64,000 nucleotides of DNA from Adiutrix sp031549025 (GCA_031549025.1 JAVBQN010000028.1:1-64000), one strand, 5' to 3'; positions 35,393 to 44,632 are shown, counted from the stretch's first letter. Made by a program: numbers and translations. Notes: generated by a model from the letters alone, not told the origin.

Positions 35393-36832
35393 GTGCTGAC
35401 CCGTATGCAGACCCTGACCCCTCAGGATATGGATAAAATCCATCAGGCCTCCATGGCCATCCTGAGCCGCGGCGGCATAGTCTTCAACGACGACGAGTGC
35501 GTGGATATTTTCAGGAAGAACGGCTTCCGGGTGGACGGCAAAACCGTATATTTCACCGAGGACCAGGTGATGAAGGCCCTGGCCCTGGCCCCGGAAGCCT
35601 TTACGGTGAAAGGCCTGAACCCGGACAAAAACGTCCGGATCGGCGGGCGCGACTATGCGCTCCTGCCCGGCTACGGCGCGCCTTTCATCACCGAGCCCGG
35701 CGGCGCCCAGCGGGAAGGGCGTTTCAGCGATTATGAAAAATTCGTCAAGCTGGTGGCCACGTCCGGGCCCATCAACATGAACGGCTTTCTCATGGTCGAA
35801 CCCGGCGACTGCGACAGCCGCGTGGCCCACCTCGACATGTTCCTCTGCGGCCTTCTGGGCTGCGACAAGCCCCTGATGGGGACGCCCTTGTCCCGCCGGG
35901 CGGCCCGCGACTGCGTGGAGCTCCTGGCCCTGGCCCACGGCGGCCGGGAGAAGCTGATGGACCACCCGGCCACGGTGTCGCTCTGCAATTCGCTGTCGCC
36001 GTTGCAGTTCAGCGAGGAAATGGCTTCCTCCATCGTGGAGCTGGCCCGGGGCGGGCAGGCCGTGTGCGTGGCCGCGCTGATCATGACCGGCTCCTCCGGG
36101 CCGATCACCATTCCGGGCGTCATGGCCCTCCAGAACGCCGAGGTGCTGGCCGGCCTCACCCTGGCCCAGCTGGTCCGGCCGGGCGCGCCGGTGATCTACG
36201 GTTCCGCCTCCTCGGCCATGGACATGAAGAGCGGCTCGTTGTCCATCGGCGCGCCGGAATTGGCGATATTCATTTCCTTCTCGGCCCAGATGGCCCAGTA
36301 CTACCGCCTGCCCAGCCGCGGCGGCGGGGGCCTGGGCGACGCCATGGTCACCGACGCCCAGGCCGGGGGCGAATCGGCCTTCGCCCTCTTCAACGCCATC
36401 AACAGCGGCATCAACTTCATCCTGCACGCGGCCGGCATTCTCGGCGGCTACATCGCCGTTTCCCTGGAAAAGTTCATCCTCGACGAGGAACTGGCGGCCA
36501 TGGTCGGCCGGATGATCCGGCCCACCGAAATCAGCGAGGCCACGCTGGATGTGGACACCATCGTCAAAGTCGGCCCCGGCGGCCACTACCTCACCCAACC
36601 CAAGACCTTCAAGCTCTGCCGCAAGGAGGTCTACCAGACCGGCCTGATGAACCGGGGCAATTACGACCACTGGAAAGCGGAGGGCCGCCGCACCCTGGAG
36701 CAGGCGGCCACGGCCAAGGTGGCCGCGCGTCTGGAAGTCTATCGAGCTCCGGACTTCGATCCGGGCCTGAGAAAGGATTTAGTGAAAAAAGCGGCCCAAC
36801 TGGCCGACGGCGCGCCGCTGAAAATGGCCTGA
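35393..36832 (+). CDS. MttB-family (non-pyrrolysine) methyltransferase, copy 4
   Basis: This 479-residue MttB-superfamily protein has an N-terminus (LTPQDMDKIHQASMAILSRGG) typical of the family. GSSGPITIPGVMALQNAEVLAGLTLA, spread over two helices, aligns in type with copy 5. The start is GTG at 35393, with AGGAGG at 35381-35386. No amber codon is present. It is transcribed after the BCCT gene and ends at a shared terminator with the convergent activator gene. The substrate is probably a betaine related to that taken up by the BCCT carrier; two different demethylases in one operon may act on successive or alternative substrates. Confidence 0.87.
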   Translation: MLTRMQTLTPQDMDKIHQASMAILSRGGIVFNDDECVDIFRKNGFRVDGKTVYFTEDQVMKALALAPEAFTVKGLNPDKNVRIGGRDYALLPGYGAPFITEPGGAQREGRFSDYEKFVKLVATSGPINMNGFLMVEPGDCDSRVAHLDMFLCGLLGCDKPLMGTPLSRRAARDCVELLALAHGGREKLMDHPATVSLCNSLSPLQFSEEMASSIVELARGGQAVCVAALIMTGSSGPITIPGVMALQNAEVLAGLTLAQLVRPGAPVIYGSASSAMDMKSGSLSIGAPELAIFISFSAQMAQYYRLPSRGGGGLGDAMVTDAQAGGESAFALFNAINSGINFILHAAGILGGYIAVSLEKFILDEELAAMVGRMIRPTEISEATLDVDTIVKVGPGGHYLTQPKTFKLCRKEVYQTGLMNRGNYDHWKAEGRRTLEQAATAKVAARLEVYRAPDFDPGLRKDLVKKAAQLADGAPLKMA

Positions 36833-36853
36833 TCGATCCCGTGGCGAGTCCGT

Positions 36854-36892
36854 CCGCCGGTCAGTCCGGGTTTTTCCCGGGCTGACCGGCGG
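36854..36892. terminator. Bidirectional terminator between convergent genes
   Basis: A stem of about 17 pairs (36854-36870 with 36876-36892, one G-T pair) has a TTTTT loop. It sits between the stop of MttB copy 4 and the convergent activator and overlaps the activator's last codons. The symmetry would serve both strands. Confidence 0.65.
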
Positions 36893-38510
36893 GCGGCGTA
36901 TCCGGGGCCAGCCCGTATTTTTTCAGCTTCCGTTGGAGCGACTGGCGGCTGAGGCCCAGCGTTTCGGCGGCCGCGCTTCTGGAGCCCCCGTTCCGCTCCA
37001 GCGCCTCCAGCAGACGTTCCCGTTCCCGCTCGTCATTGGCCTCGGGCGGGGTCAGGCCGTATTTCTTGAGCTTGCTGTGCAGGAGCTGGGGGCTGATCCC
37101 CAGCACGGCCGCGGCCGCGGCCCGGTGCCAGTTGGTCCGCTCCAGCACCCGGACCAGGCGCTCCTTTTCCTGGGCCTCGCCCCGCATCTTCAGTTCCCGA
37201 TGGGTGGGCGGCAGGGCCTGATCCTCGGGCCAGGCGGCGGCCGGACCATCCGGTGGGGGCGTACGGAGCTCCGGAGCGGACTGGGGGCGCCGGAAATGAT
37301 CCAGCGAGGCGAAGTCTTCCAGCGTGAGCCAGACCGAGTTTTTGGAAAACAGGAGGGCCGAGGTGACCACGTGTTCCAACTCGCGCACATTGCCCGGCCA
37401 CGGCTGGCGCTCCAGCCACTCCAGGGCTTCGGGCGTGGCGCCCTTGGCCCGTTTCTTCAGCGCGGCCCGGTGCTGGCGGATGAAGTGATCGACCAGGAGG
37501 GAGACGTCGCCGGGCCGGCCGCGCAAAGGGGGAATGTAGATCAGGACCGCGCCCAGACGGTAGAAGAGATCCGGCCGCAGGCGCTGGGCCGACATCGCGG
37601 AATAGGGATTCAGGCCTGTGGCGCTGATGATCTGGCAATCCACGGCGGTATCCTGGGTCGAGCCCAGGCGCGAGACTTTTTTCTCCTGAAGGACGCGGAG
37701 GAGCTTGCTCTGGAGGTCCAGAGACATGCTGTTAATCTCGTCGAGGAACACCGTGCCCCCGCCCGCGGCCTCGAACAGACCGGCCTTGTCCAGGGCTCCG
37801 GTGAAGGCCCCCCGGGTGGTGCCGAACAGGAGCGACTCCAGGAGGTTTTCCGGGATGGCCGGGCAGTTGACGGCCAAAAACCGCTGGTTCCGGCCCGGCC
37901 GATGGTTGTGGATGGCCTGGGCGAACAGCTCCTTGCCCGAGCCGGTTTCGCCCACCAGCATGATGGCCAGGTCGTATTTGGCCGCCTCGCGGGCCTTGTC
38001 CACCGCCGTTTCGAAGTCGGCGGACTCGCCGATGAGGTGGGCGAAGGTGTGGGGGGCCTCCAGGGCCGATTCGGGGCGCTTTTGGGCCGCCTCCGGGGAA
38101 GCCAGATAGGTGCGGGTCAGTTCCTCCAGGGCCGTGCTGGCCAGGTTGAAATCCAGGCTCAGGCACAGGGCCCCGGCCAGGCGGCCATCCTCAAAGAAAG
38201 GGTAGGAGTTGCAGAAAGCGTTCACCAGCACGCCCTGCCGGGTATAATAGAACACCGAGCGCTTGATCGGGGCCTGGGCGGCCAGGCAGCCCAGGGAGAC
38301 CGAGTTCTTTTCGGTCAGGTTGTAGATCTCGACGAAATGCTTGCCCGACACCTGCTCGTCCGGGGTGTAGCCGTCCATGACGGCCATCATCTTGTTGTAG
38401 TATACGATGCGGCCCTGACTGTCGAGAATGAAGACGCCTTCGTGGTAGTCGTCGTAGATCTGGGCCACGAACTGTCGGTCGAGGTATTTGAAGGGCCAGT
38501 AGTCGCTCAT
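36861..38510 (-). CDS. Sigma54-dependent activator with two C-terminal Fis-type HTHs
   Basis: The 549-residue activator has a PAS sensor near residues 15-130 (GVFILDSQGRIVYYNKMMAV). The AAA+ domain has Walker A GETGSGKE at 187-194, GAFTGA and GGTVFLDEINSM. Unusually, two consecutive Fis-type helix-turn-helix units end the protein, at about 450-486 (LGISPQLLHSKLKKYGL) and 498-534 (LGLSRQSLQRKLKKYGL). It is divergent from the selenoprotein reductase operon, whose sigma54 promoter lies at 38708, so it is the probable activator of that operon. GGAGGA precedes its ATG. Confidence 0.9.
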   Translation of the reverse strand: MSDYWPFKYLDRQFVAQIYDDYHEGVFILDSQGRIVYYNKMMAVMDGYTPDEQVSGKHFVEIYNLTEKNSVSLGCLAAQAPIKRSVFYYTRQGVLVNAFCNSYPFFEDGRLAGALCLSLDFNLASTALEELTRTYLASPEAAQKRPESALEAPHTFAHLIGESADFETAVDKAREAAKYDLAIMLVGETGSGKELFAQAIHNHRPGRNQRFLAVNCPAIPENLLESLLFGTTRGAFTGALDKAGLFEAAGGGTVFLDEINSMSLDLQSKLLRVLQEKKVSRLGSTQDTAVDCQIISATGLNPYSAMSAQRLRPDLFYRLGAVLIYIPPLRGRPGDVSLLVDHFIRQHRAALKKRAKGATPEALEWLERQPWPGNVRELEHVVTSALLFSKNSVWLTLEDFASLDHFRRPQSAPELRTPPPDGPAAAWPEDQALPPTHRELKMRGEAQEKERLVRVLERTNWHRAAAAAVLGISPQLLHSKLKKYGLTPPEANDERERERLLEALERNGGSRSAAAETLGLSRQSLQRKLKKYGLAPDTPPAGQPGKNPD

Positions 38511-38547
38511 GGTGTCCTCCGGGCCGGGCGCGTTCGCCGCTCCCCGA

Positions 38548-38574
38548 TGTAAAATTTATAAAATGTATTTTACA
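38548..38574. promoter_or_regulatory. Inverted repeat: candidate enhancer or operator
   Basis: TGTAAAAT (38548-38555) and ATTTTACA (38567-38574) are perfect inverted arms separated by 11 bases in an AT-rich patch. The site is 134 bases upstream of the sigma54 promoter and 38 bases before the divergent activator's ATG, so it could serve activation of grd and autoregulation. The tandem helix-turn-helix activator is the natural candidate to bind it. Confidence 0.6.
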
Positions 38575-38707
38575 CTATATTGGTTCGATTTTTAAATTGT
38601 TTTTATTGATGTTGCACTGGCCGACCCCCGTCGGCGGAGACCGCGGGAAACCTTGCCGGATCAAAGGGCCGCGGGGACGGGGAAGAAGGCCGCCGGCCGC
38701 CCGGCTC

Positions 38708-38723
38708 TGGCGCGCCTTTTGCT
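38708..38723 (+). promoter_or_regulatory. Sigma54 (-24/-12) promoter of the grd operon
   Basis: TGGCGC-GCCTT-TTGCT has the same two conserved halves as the site at 31705. It is 111 bases before the grdE ATG and downstream of an inverted repeat in a divergent arrangement with a sigma54 activator. Transcription would start near 38735. Confidence 0.75.
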
Positions 38724-38833
38724 GATGAGCAGGACAGATACCGACTATCCCGACGGACCGCCGGGTGAAGCCGCCGCCGCTCCCGCGCTCTCCGAAGCGG
38801 GCTCTGAAATACGAAGACAGGAGGTTTTTTCGC

Positions 38834-40120
38834 ATGAAACTTGAATTGCGCAAGGCCAGGGTCAGGGCCCTGGCCTTCGGGGGGCCGACCCGGTTGGAAA
38901 ACGGCACCCTGCACATCGACAAGGCGGAGGCGATCCGGAAACTGTCCCAGGACAGCCGTTTCGCCGGCCTGGACCTCGACCTGGCCAGCCCCGGCGACAG
39001 CATCCGCATCATTCCGGTCAAGGACGCCATCGAGCCCCGGGTGAAGCTGGACGGCGGCCAGGGCTATTTTCCCGGCTACTGCGCGCCCATGGAGCGGGTG
39101 GGAGAGGGCGCCACCTTTGTTCTGGATGGCGCCTGCGTCATCACCTGCGGCCCCATCGTGGCCTTTCAGGAAGGTTTTATCGACATGTCCGGCCCGGGCG
39201 CGGCCTACACCCCGTTCTCGGAAACCCACAACATCGTTCTGGTGGCCAGGCCGACGCCGGGCCTGGACCCCCACGCCTACGAGGAGGCCCTGCGCGAGGC
39301 CGGGCTGAAGCTGGCGGTCTATCTGGCCGACCGCTGCAAGGACCACCGGCCGGACGAGGTGGTGGTGTTTGAAAAAGGTACCGTCCAGGAGGAGGCCGAG
39401 AAATACCCGGGGCTCCCGAAGGTGCTGTACGTGATGATGTCCATCACCCAGGGGCTCCTCCACGACACCTACGTCTACGCCCAGGACCTCAAGCCGAGCC
39501 TCCCGACGCTTCTGCATCCCAACGAGGCCCTGGATGGGGCCCTGGTGTCCGGGAACTGCGTCTCCGCCTGCGACAAGAACACCACCTACCACCACGTCAA
39601 CAACCCCGTCGTGCGGGCTCTGTATGCCCGTCACGGGAAGGAGATCAACTTCCTCGGGATGGTCCCCACCGTGGAGAGCACGGTCCTGGAAGGCAAACTC
39701 CGGGCCTCCATGCTCAACACGGCCCTGGCCGTGGAACTGGGCGCCGACGCGGTTATCGTCAGTGAGGAAGGGTACGGCAACCCCGACACCGACCTGTGCC
39801 TCAACGCCAGGAATATGGAAAAGCGGGGCATCGTGACCGTCCTCATTTCCGACGAGGCCGCCGGCACCGACGGCGCCAGTCAGGGCCTGGCCGACGCCAC
39901 GCCCGAACTGGTGTCCTTCATTTCCACCGGCAACGTCAACGAGATGATCGAGGTGCCGGCCATGAAAAAGGTCATCGGCGAAGCGGAAGCCATCGCCCTC
40001 CTCTCGGGCGGGGCGGCCGAAAGCCTCCGGGCCGACGGCTCGATGTATGTGGAGCTGCAGTCCATCATCGGCTCCACCTGCGAATTGGGCTACAGCCGCA
40101 TCGGCTGCGACTGGATCTGA
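38834..40120 (+). CDS. grdE: Glycine/betaine reductase component B, alpha-beta proprotein (GrdE/GrdI type)
   Basis: The 428-residue proprotein has the SGNCVSACDKN motif. Autocleavage before Cys242 is known to generate the two subunits and a pyruvoyl group that binds the amine substrate as a Schiff base. AGGAGG at 38819-38824 selects the ATG at 38834. Family members handle glycine (GrdE), sarcosine (GrdG) or betaine (GrdI). The sequence alone does not let me choose, but the neighbouring BCCT carrier favours betaine. It works with the Sec-containing subunit encoded next. Confidence 0.9.
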   Translation: MKLELRKARVRALAFGGPTRLENGTLHIDKAEAIRKLSQDSRFAGLDLDLASPGDSIRIIPVKDAIEPRVKLDGGQGYFPGYCAPMERVGEGATFVLDGACVITCGPIVAFQEGFIDMSGPGAAYTPFSETHNIVLVARPTPGLDPHAYEEALREAGLKLAVYLADRCKDHRPDEVVVFEKGTVQEEAEKYPGLPKVLYVMMSITQGLLHDTYVYAQDLKPSLPTLLHPNEALDGALVSGNCVSACDKNTTYHHVNNPVVRALYARHGKEINFLGMVPTVESTVLEGKLRASMLNTALAVELGADAVIVSEEGYGNPDTDLCLNARNMEKRGIVTVLISDEAAGTDGASQGLADATPELVSFISTGNVNEMIEVPAMKKVIGEAEAIALLSGGAAESLRADGSMYVELQSIIGSTCELGYSRIGCDWI

Positions 40121-40193
40121 GGCCCCTGGCGGCGGACCGTATCAAGATCGGAGGCGGCCTCCCGGCGCGCTTCCCTGGAGGAGCGAAACAGTT

Positions 40194-41504
40194 ATGCGAG
40201 TGGTTCATTATCTCAATCAATTCTACGCCGGCAAGGGCGGTGAGGACAAGGCCGACTGGAAGCCGGAATCCGTGCCCGGTCCGGTCGGCCCGGGCTTGGA
40301 GCTGAAGCGGCTCTTCGGCGACGCGGCCGAGGTGGTCGGCACCGTCATCTGCGGCGACAGTTTTTTTGGCGAAAACATGGAGGCGGCCCAGGCCGAAGTG
40401 GTGAAGCTGATCGCGGCTTTCCAGCCCGACGTCCTCATCGCCGGCCCGGCCTTCAACGCCGGGCGTTACGGCGTGGCCTGCGGCAGCGTGTGCCAGGGCG
40501 TGACGGCCAAACTGGGCATCCCGGCCGTGTCGGGCATGTATCACGAAAACCCCGGCCTGGAATTGTATCGCAAGTACGCCTACGTGGTGCCCGCGGCCGA
40601 CAGCGCCCGGGGCATGCGCGAGGCCTTGGGCCAAATGGGGGCCCTGGCTTTGAAGCTGGGCCGGAAGGAAGAAATGGGCAGCGCCGCCGAGGAGGGCTAT
40701 TTCTCCCGGGGCATCCGCAAGAGCTTCTTCCGCCCGGTCAACGGGGCCGAGCGGGCTGTGGAAATGGCCCTGGCCCGTCTGCGGAAGGAAGAGTTCAAAA
40801 CCGAATACGAAATGCCGGTCTTCAAACGTATTCCGCCGGCCGCGCCCCTGACCGACCTCAAGACCGCCACCATCGCCCTCATCACTTCCGGCGGGGTGGT
40901 GCCCATGGGCAACCCCGACCATATCCGGGTCTCCTCGGCCGAGTCCTTCGGCCGCTACGACATCACCGGCGTGGACAACCTCGAGCCCACGGACTATGAA
41001 TCCATCCACGGCGGGTACGACCGCCACTGGGCCGCCATCGATCCGGACGTGATCGTGCCTCTGGACATGATGCGGCAGATGGAAAAGGAAGGCGTGTTCA
41101 AGAAGCTGCACCACGTCTTCTACGCCACCACGGGCACGGGCACGGCGGTCTCGCACGCCGAGCGCTTCGGGCAGGAAATCGGACAGGAGCTGAGGATGGC
41201 CGGGGTATCCGCCGCCATCCTCACCTCCACCTGAGGGACCTGCACTCGATGCGGCGCATCGATGACTCGCGAAATTGAACGGGTGGCCGGCATCCCCGTG
41301 GTGCAGATCGCCACCATCGTCCCGATCATGCTGACCGTGGGCGCCAACCGCATTGTCCCCGGAGTGGCCATTCCCCATCCGGTGGGCGATTACACCAACG
41401 GCCCCGAGGGCGACAAGCTGGTGCGGCGGGAGCTTCTGGAACGGGCCTTCAAGGCCATGCGGACGCCCATTGCGGAACAGACCATTTTCGAAAAAGAAGA
41501 ATGA
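40194..41504 (+). CDS. grdB: Glycine/betaine reductase component B, selenoprotein subunit (GrdB/GrdH type), Sec at UGA 41232
   Basis: This 436-residue selenoprotein is read through an in-frame TGA at 41232-41234 (residue 347). The flanking residues read ILTST-U-GTCTRCGA, giving the UxxCxxC active site known from GrdB and GrdH. Translation continues in frame with GANRIVPGVAIPHPVGD to the stop at 41504. The ATG at 40194 follows GGAGGAG; earlier in-frame sequence overlaps grdE and is not coding. The Sec attacks the pyruvoyl-bound substrate and passes a carboxymethyl group to GrdA. Ordinary gene calling would split it at 41234. Confidence 0.95.
41246..41262 (+). promoter_or_regulatory. SECIS-like hairpin of grdB
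   Basis: TCGATGC (41246-41252) and GCATCGA (41256-41262) form a 7-pair stem with a GGC loop beginning 11 bases after the UGA codon. This is the expected place for a bacterial selenocysteine insertion element read by SelB. Confidence 0.7.
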
Positions 41505-41600
41505 TCCCGATCGTCCGGAACATACCCGCCCCCGACCTTATGGGGGCGCATCTCTCAACCGCGGCGGCCCCGGCCGGGCCGCGGCCCAGGGTGAACTGAC

Positions 41601-41978
41601 GTGGATGAACTGCTGCTTTTGACCAACAACCCCCTGGTGCTGGAAAGCCCCGGCCGCGCGCCGATTCGGGCCGTGAAGGAGCACGGCCTGGCCGCCGTGC
41701 TTCAAACGGCTCTGGAACTGACCCAGTCGGGCTACCGGCTGGTTTCCGCGCCCTTGCCGCCGAATGTGCCGCTGATCCGGGCGCCGTACCGGTCTCTTTT
41801 GCTGCGGCGGCACGGCCGGCAATACGACGCCCAGGGCATCATGGCCCTGGAAAAGGCCGGGCGCACGGCGGCCGCGCTGGGCGAATCGGCCTATGCGGAG
41901 CGGCCGGCCCGGGACGCCGCCTTCATCGACCGGGAGCTCCTGCGCCGCACCCTCCGGGAGTGCGGACATACGCTTTGA
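41601..41978 (+). CDS. grdX: GrdX family protein
   Basis: The 125-residue protein begins DELLLLTNNPLV and contains APYRSLLLRR, matching the small GrdX family that accompanies grd operons and has no known biochemical role. The start is probably GTG at 41601; the nearby ATG at 41605 is out of frame. It lies between the component B selenoprotein gene and trxB, in the same direction. Confidence 0.8.
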   Translation: MDELLLLTNNPLVLESPGRAPIRAVKEHGLAAVLQTALELTQSGYRLVSAPLPPNVPLIRAPYRSLLLRRHGRQYDAQGIMALEKAGRTAAALGESAYAERPARDAAFIDRELLRRTLRECGHTL

Positions 41979-41995
41979 AATTTCGAGGTAACGTT

Positions 41996-42940
41996 ATGCA
42001 GCCAAGGGAATTGGTCATCCTCGGCGCGGGCCCGGCCGGCCTCACGGCCGCCGTCTACGCCCGCCGCGCCGGCCTGGACACGCTGGTCATCGAAAAAGGC
42101 GCGCCCGGCGGCCAGATCAGGATCACCGACGAAATCGAAAACTGGCCCGGCACCATCCACACCGGCGGCGTGGAACTGGCCGACACGTTCCGCAAACACG
42201 CCGAGCATTTTAAGGCCGAATTTCTGACCGCCGACATCAAGGCCTTGAAAGTGGAGGGCGGCCGCAAGATCGTGTCCACCTCGGCCGGCGACATCGAGGC
42301 CCGGGCCGTGATCGTGGCCACGGGCGCCTCCTTCAAAAAGCTGGGCTGCCCGGGTGAGGCGGAATTCATCGGGGCCGGGGTGAGTTATTGCGCGGTCTGC
42401 GACGCGGCCTTCTTCACCGATGAAGTCGTGGCCGTGGTCGGCGGCGGCAACACCGCCGTGGAAGAGGCCCTGTACCTCACCCGCTTCGCCTCGAAGGTCT
42501 ATATCATCCACCGTCGCGACCAGTTCCGGGCCGAACGCCTGGCCTGCGAGCGGGCCGCCAAATGCGACAAACTGGCGCCCGTGTGGGATTCCGTGGTGGA
42601 AGCCATCGAAGGCGACGGCGTGGTGGAACGGGTGCGGGTCAAAAACGTCAAGACCGGCGACATCAGCACGCTGGACGTGGCCGGGGTCTTCATGTTCGTC
42701 GGCACCGCGCCCCATGTGGACTTTATCCCGCCAGGCCTGCTGGAACAGCGGGAGGGCGGCTGGATCGTCACCGGCGAGCGCCTCCAGACGTCGGCGCCCG
42801 GCATCTTCGCGGCCGGCGACGTACGCGACACGCCTCTCCGGCAGGTGGTCACCGCCGCCGCCGACGGCGCGGTCGCGGCCATGAGCGCCTACCATTACAT
42901 CGAAACCGGCGGCCAGGCCCTGGAACTGGCCCGCAAATAG
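41996..42940 (+). CDS. trxB: Thioredoxin reductase
   Basis: The 314-residue flavoprotein has the FAD motif GAGPAG at 10-15, the redox pair CAVC at 132-135 and the NADPH motif GGGNTAVEEALYL, and ends in the FAD-binding GIFAAGDVRD region. GAGG shortly before the ATG at 41996 supports the start. In grd operons this enzyme, with the thioredoxin encoded at 45822, recycles the oxidised selenoprotein A. Confidence 0.93.
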   Translation: MQPRELVILGAGPAGLTAAVYARRAGLDTLVIEKGAPGGQIRITDEIENWPGTIHTGGVELADTFRKHAEHFKAEFLTADIKALKVEGGRKIVSTSAGDIEARAVIVATGASFKKLGCPGEAEFIGAGVSYCAVCDAAFFTDEVVAVVGGGNTAVEEALYLTRFASKVYIIHRRDQFRAERLACERAAKCDKLAPVWDSVVEAIEGDGVVERVRVKNVKTGDISTLDVAGVFMFVGTAPHVDFIPPGLLEQREGGWIVTGERLQTSAPGIFAAGDVRDTPLRQVVTAAADGAVAAMSAYHYIETGGQALELARK

Positions 42941-43024
42941 CGGTTCTCATTATTCTCCCCATAAGGTCGGCCGGTCCCGGCTGGCGGAGCGAAGCGACTG
43001 GCGGCCCTGGCCGACGCGGCCACC

Positions 43025-43057
43025 GGCCAGGCAAAAATCGCATTTTTTTGCCTGGCC
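43025..43057 (+). other. Strong intra-operon hairpin between trxB and grdC
   Basis: GGCCAGGCAAAAA (43025-43037) pairs with TTTTTGCCTGGCC (43045-43057) around a 7-base loop, giving a 13-pair stem. It resembles a terminator but is followed by GC-rich sequence and lies within the operon, 40 bases before grdC. It may partly reduce transcription or define an mRNA end. Confidence 0.6.
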
Positions 43058-43096
43058 GCGACCAGCGCCGCCAAGGCCCGAAACAAAGGAAAAAAT

Positions 43097-44632
43097 ATGC
43101 CCAATGCGGCCGTCAAAGCCTGCGCCTACTGCCTGGCCTTCACTCCGGAACTGGCCTTCCACTACGGCAATACGCCCTACATGGAACGCCGGGCCAAGCC
43201 CGATTCCGACTTCCTGGCCGCGCTGCCCCGGGCGGCGCAGAGCTATGAGGACGCCTGCCGATACGCGCCCAACCTGACCTACATCGGCGCCCTGAGCCCG
43301 GACGAACTGGAGGCCAAGCCCCGCCCCTGGCTGGAAAACCTGGAACCGCAGCCGATCCGGGACGGACTCTTCGGCGAGATCATGCCCGAGGACGAGTTTC
43401 TGGGCCTGATGGATCTCTGCGACGTGTTCGACCTCATCTGGCTCACCGAGGATTTCGCGGCGGCCGTCAAGGGCCAGCTGCGCGCCCGCGGTTTCTGGAC
43501 CGAGGCCCAGTTGGGCCGCCTGGAAAAAGGCCACGCGCCCTCGGAAATCGCCGACGAAATCGAGAAGCACGAGGCCCTGCCGCTCTATTACGGCGGAAAC
43601 GTGGCGGGCTGCTGCCGCCGGGGTCATGAAACCGATGAAAACCTTTCGGCCCATGTGCTTCTGGAGAACCTGGCCTCCAAGGCCACCAGCGTCCTGGCCT
43701 TGATGCACCTTTTGAAACAGTCCGGCTGCAAACCCGAGGAGGTGGACTTCCTGGTCGAGTGCTCGGAAGAGGCCGTTGGCGACATGAACCAGCGGGGCGG
43801 CGGCAACCTGGCCAAGGCCGTGGCCGAAATCGCCGGCTGCCAGAACGCCAGCGGCTTCGACGTGCGGGCCTTTTGCGCCGGGCCCGCGGCGGCCCTGATC
43901 ACCTCGGCCTCGATGGTCGCGGCCGGGGCGCGGGAAAACGTGGTCGTCGCGGCCGGCGGGGCCGTGCCCAAGCTCTATATGAACGCCCGCGACCATTTGA
44001 AGAAAGGCCTTCCGGCCCTGGAGAACTGCCTGGGCTCCATGGCCGTGCTCTTGACGCCCGAAGACGGCGAAAACCCGGTCATCCGCCTCGATTCCCTGGG
44101 CAAGCACACCGTGGGCGCCGGAGCCTCGCCCCAGGCCGTGACCACGGCCCTGGCCTGGGATCCCCTGGAAAGACTGGGGCTGAAACTGACAGATGTGGAT
44201 AAATACGCCCCCGAACTCCACAACCCGGAAGTGACCGTGCCGGCGGGCGCGGGCAACGTGCCCGAGGCCAACTACAAAATGATCGCCGCCCTGGGGGTGA
44301 TGAAAAAACAGCTGGAGCGGGCCGACATCGAGGCCTTCGTCAAAGAGCGCGGCCTGGTCGGTTTCGCCCCCACCCAGGGGCACATCCCCTCGGGCGTACC
44401 GTACCTGGGCCACGCCCGGGAGGCCATGAAAGCGGGCCGGATGACGCGGGCCCTGATCATCGGCAAGGGCAGCCTCTTTCTGGGCCGCCTGACCAACCTG
44501 GCTGACGGGGCCTCCTTTCTGATGGAAATGATGCCGCCGACTCCGCGCGGCGGGGCCGCCATTACGGCCAAAGATGTGGAAGAGGCGGTGCTGGAAGCCC
44601 TCGGCCAGCTGGCCGCGTCACTGAGCAAATGA
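43097..44632 (+). CDS. grdC: Glycine/betaine reductase component C, GrdC
   Basis: The 511-residue protein has the GrdC N-terminus (AVKACAYCLAFTPELAFHYGNTPY) and the ketoacyl-synthase-like fold seen in this subunit (AFCAGPAAALITSASMVAAGA). With GrdD it releases acetyl phosphate from the acetyl thioester on the complex, conserving energy. AAGGAAAAA precedes the ATG. Its stop overlaps the grdD start by 4 bases. Confidence 0.93.
   Translation: MPNAAVKACAYCLAFTPELAFHYGNTPYMERRAKPDSDFLAALPRAAQSYEDACRYAPNLTYIGALSPDELEAKPRPWLENLEPQPIRDGLFGEIMPEDEFLGLMDLCDVFDLIWLTEDFAAAVKGQLRARGFWTEAQLGRLEKGHAPSEIADEIEKHEALPLYYGGNVAGCCRRGHETDENLSAHVLLENLASKATSVLALMHLLKQSGCKPEEVDFLVECSEEAVGDMNQRGGGNLAKAVAEIAGCQNASGFDVRAFCAGPAAALITSASMVAAGARENVVVAAGGAVPKLYMNARDHLKKGLPALENCLGSMAVLLTPEDGENPVIRLDSLGKHTVGAGASPQAVTTALAWDPLERLGLKLTDVDKYAPELHNPEVTVPAGAGNVPEANYKMIAALGVMKKQLERADIEAFVKERGLVGFAPTQGHIPSGVPYLGHAREAMKAGRMTRALIIGKGSLFLGRLTNLADGASFLMEMMPPTPRGGAAITAKDVEEAVLEALGQLAASLSK

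Noticed and set aside
41262..41504. A separate small 80-codon gene after grdB
   Set aside because: This frame is the continuation of GrdB/GrdH after the Sec UGA; it matches the C-terminal part of that family and is not an independent gene.
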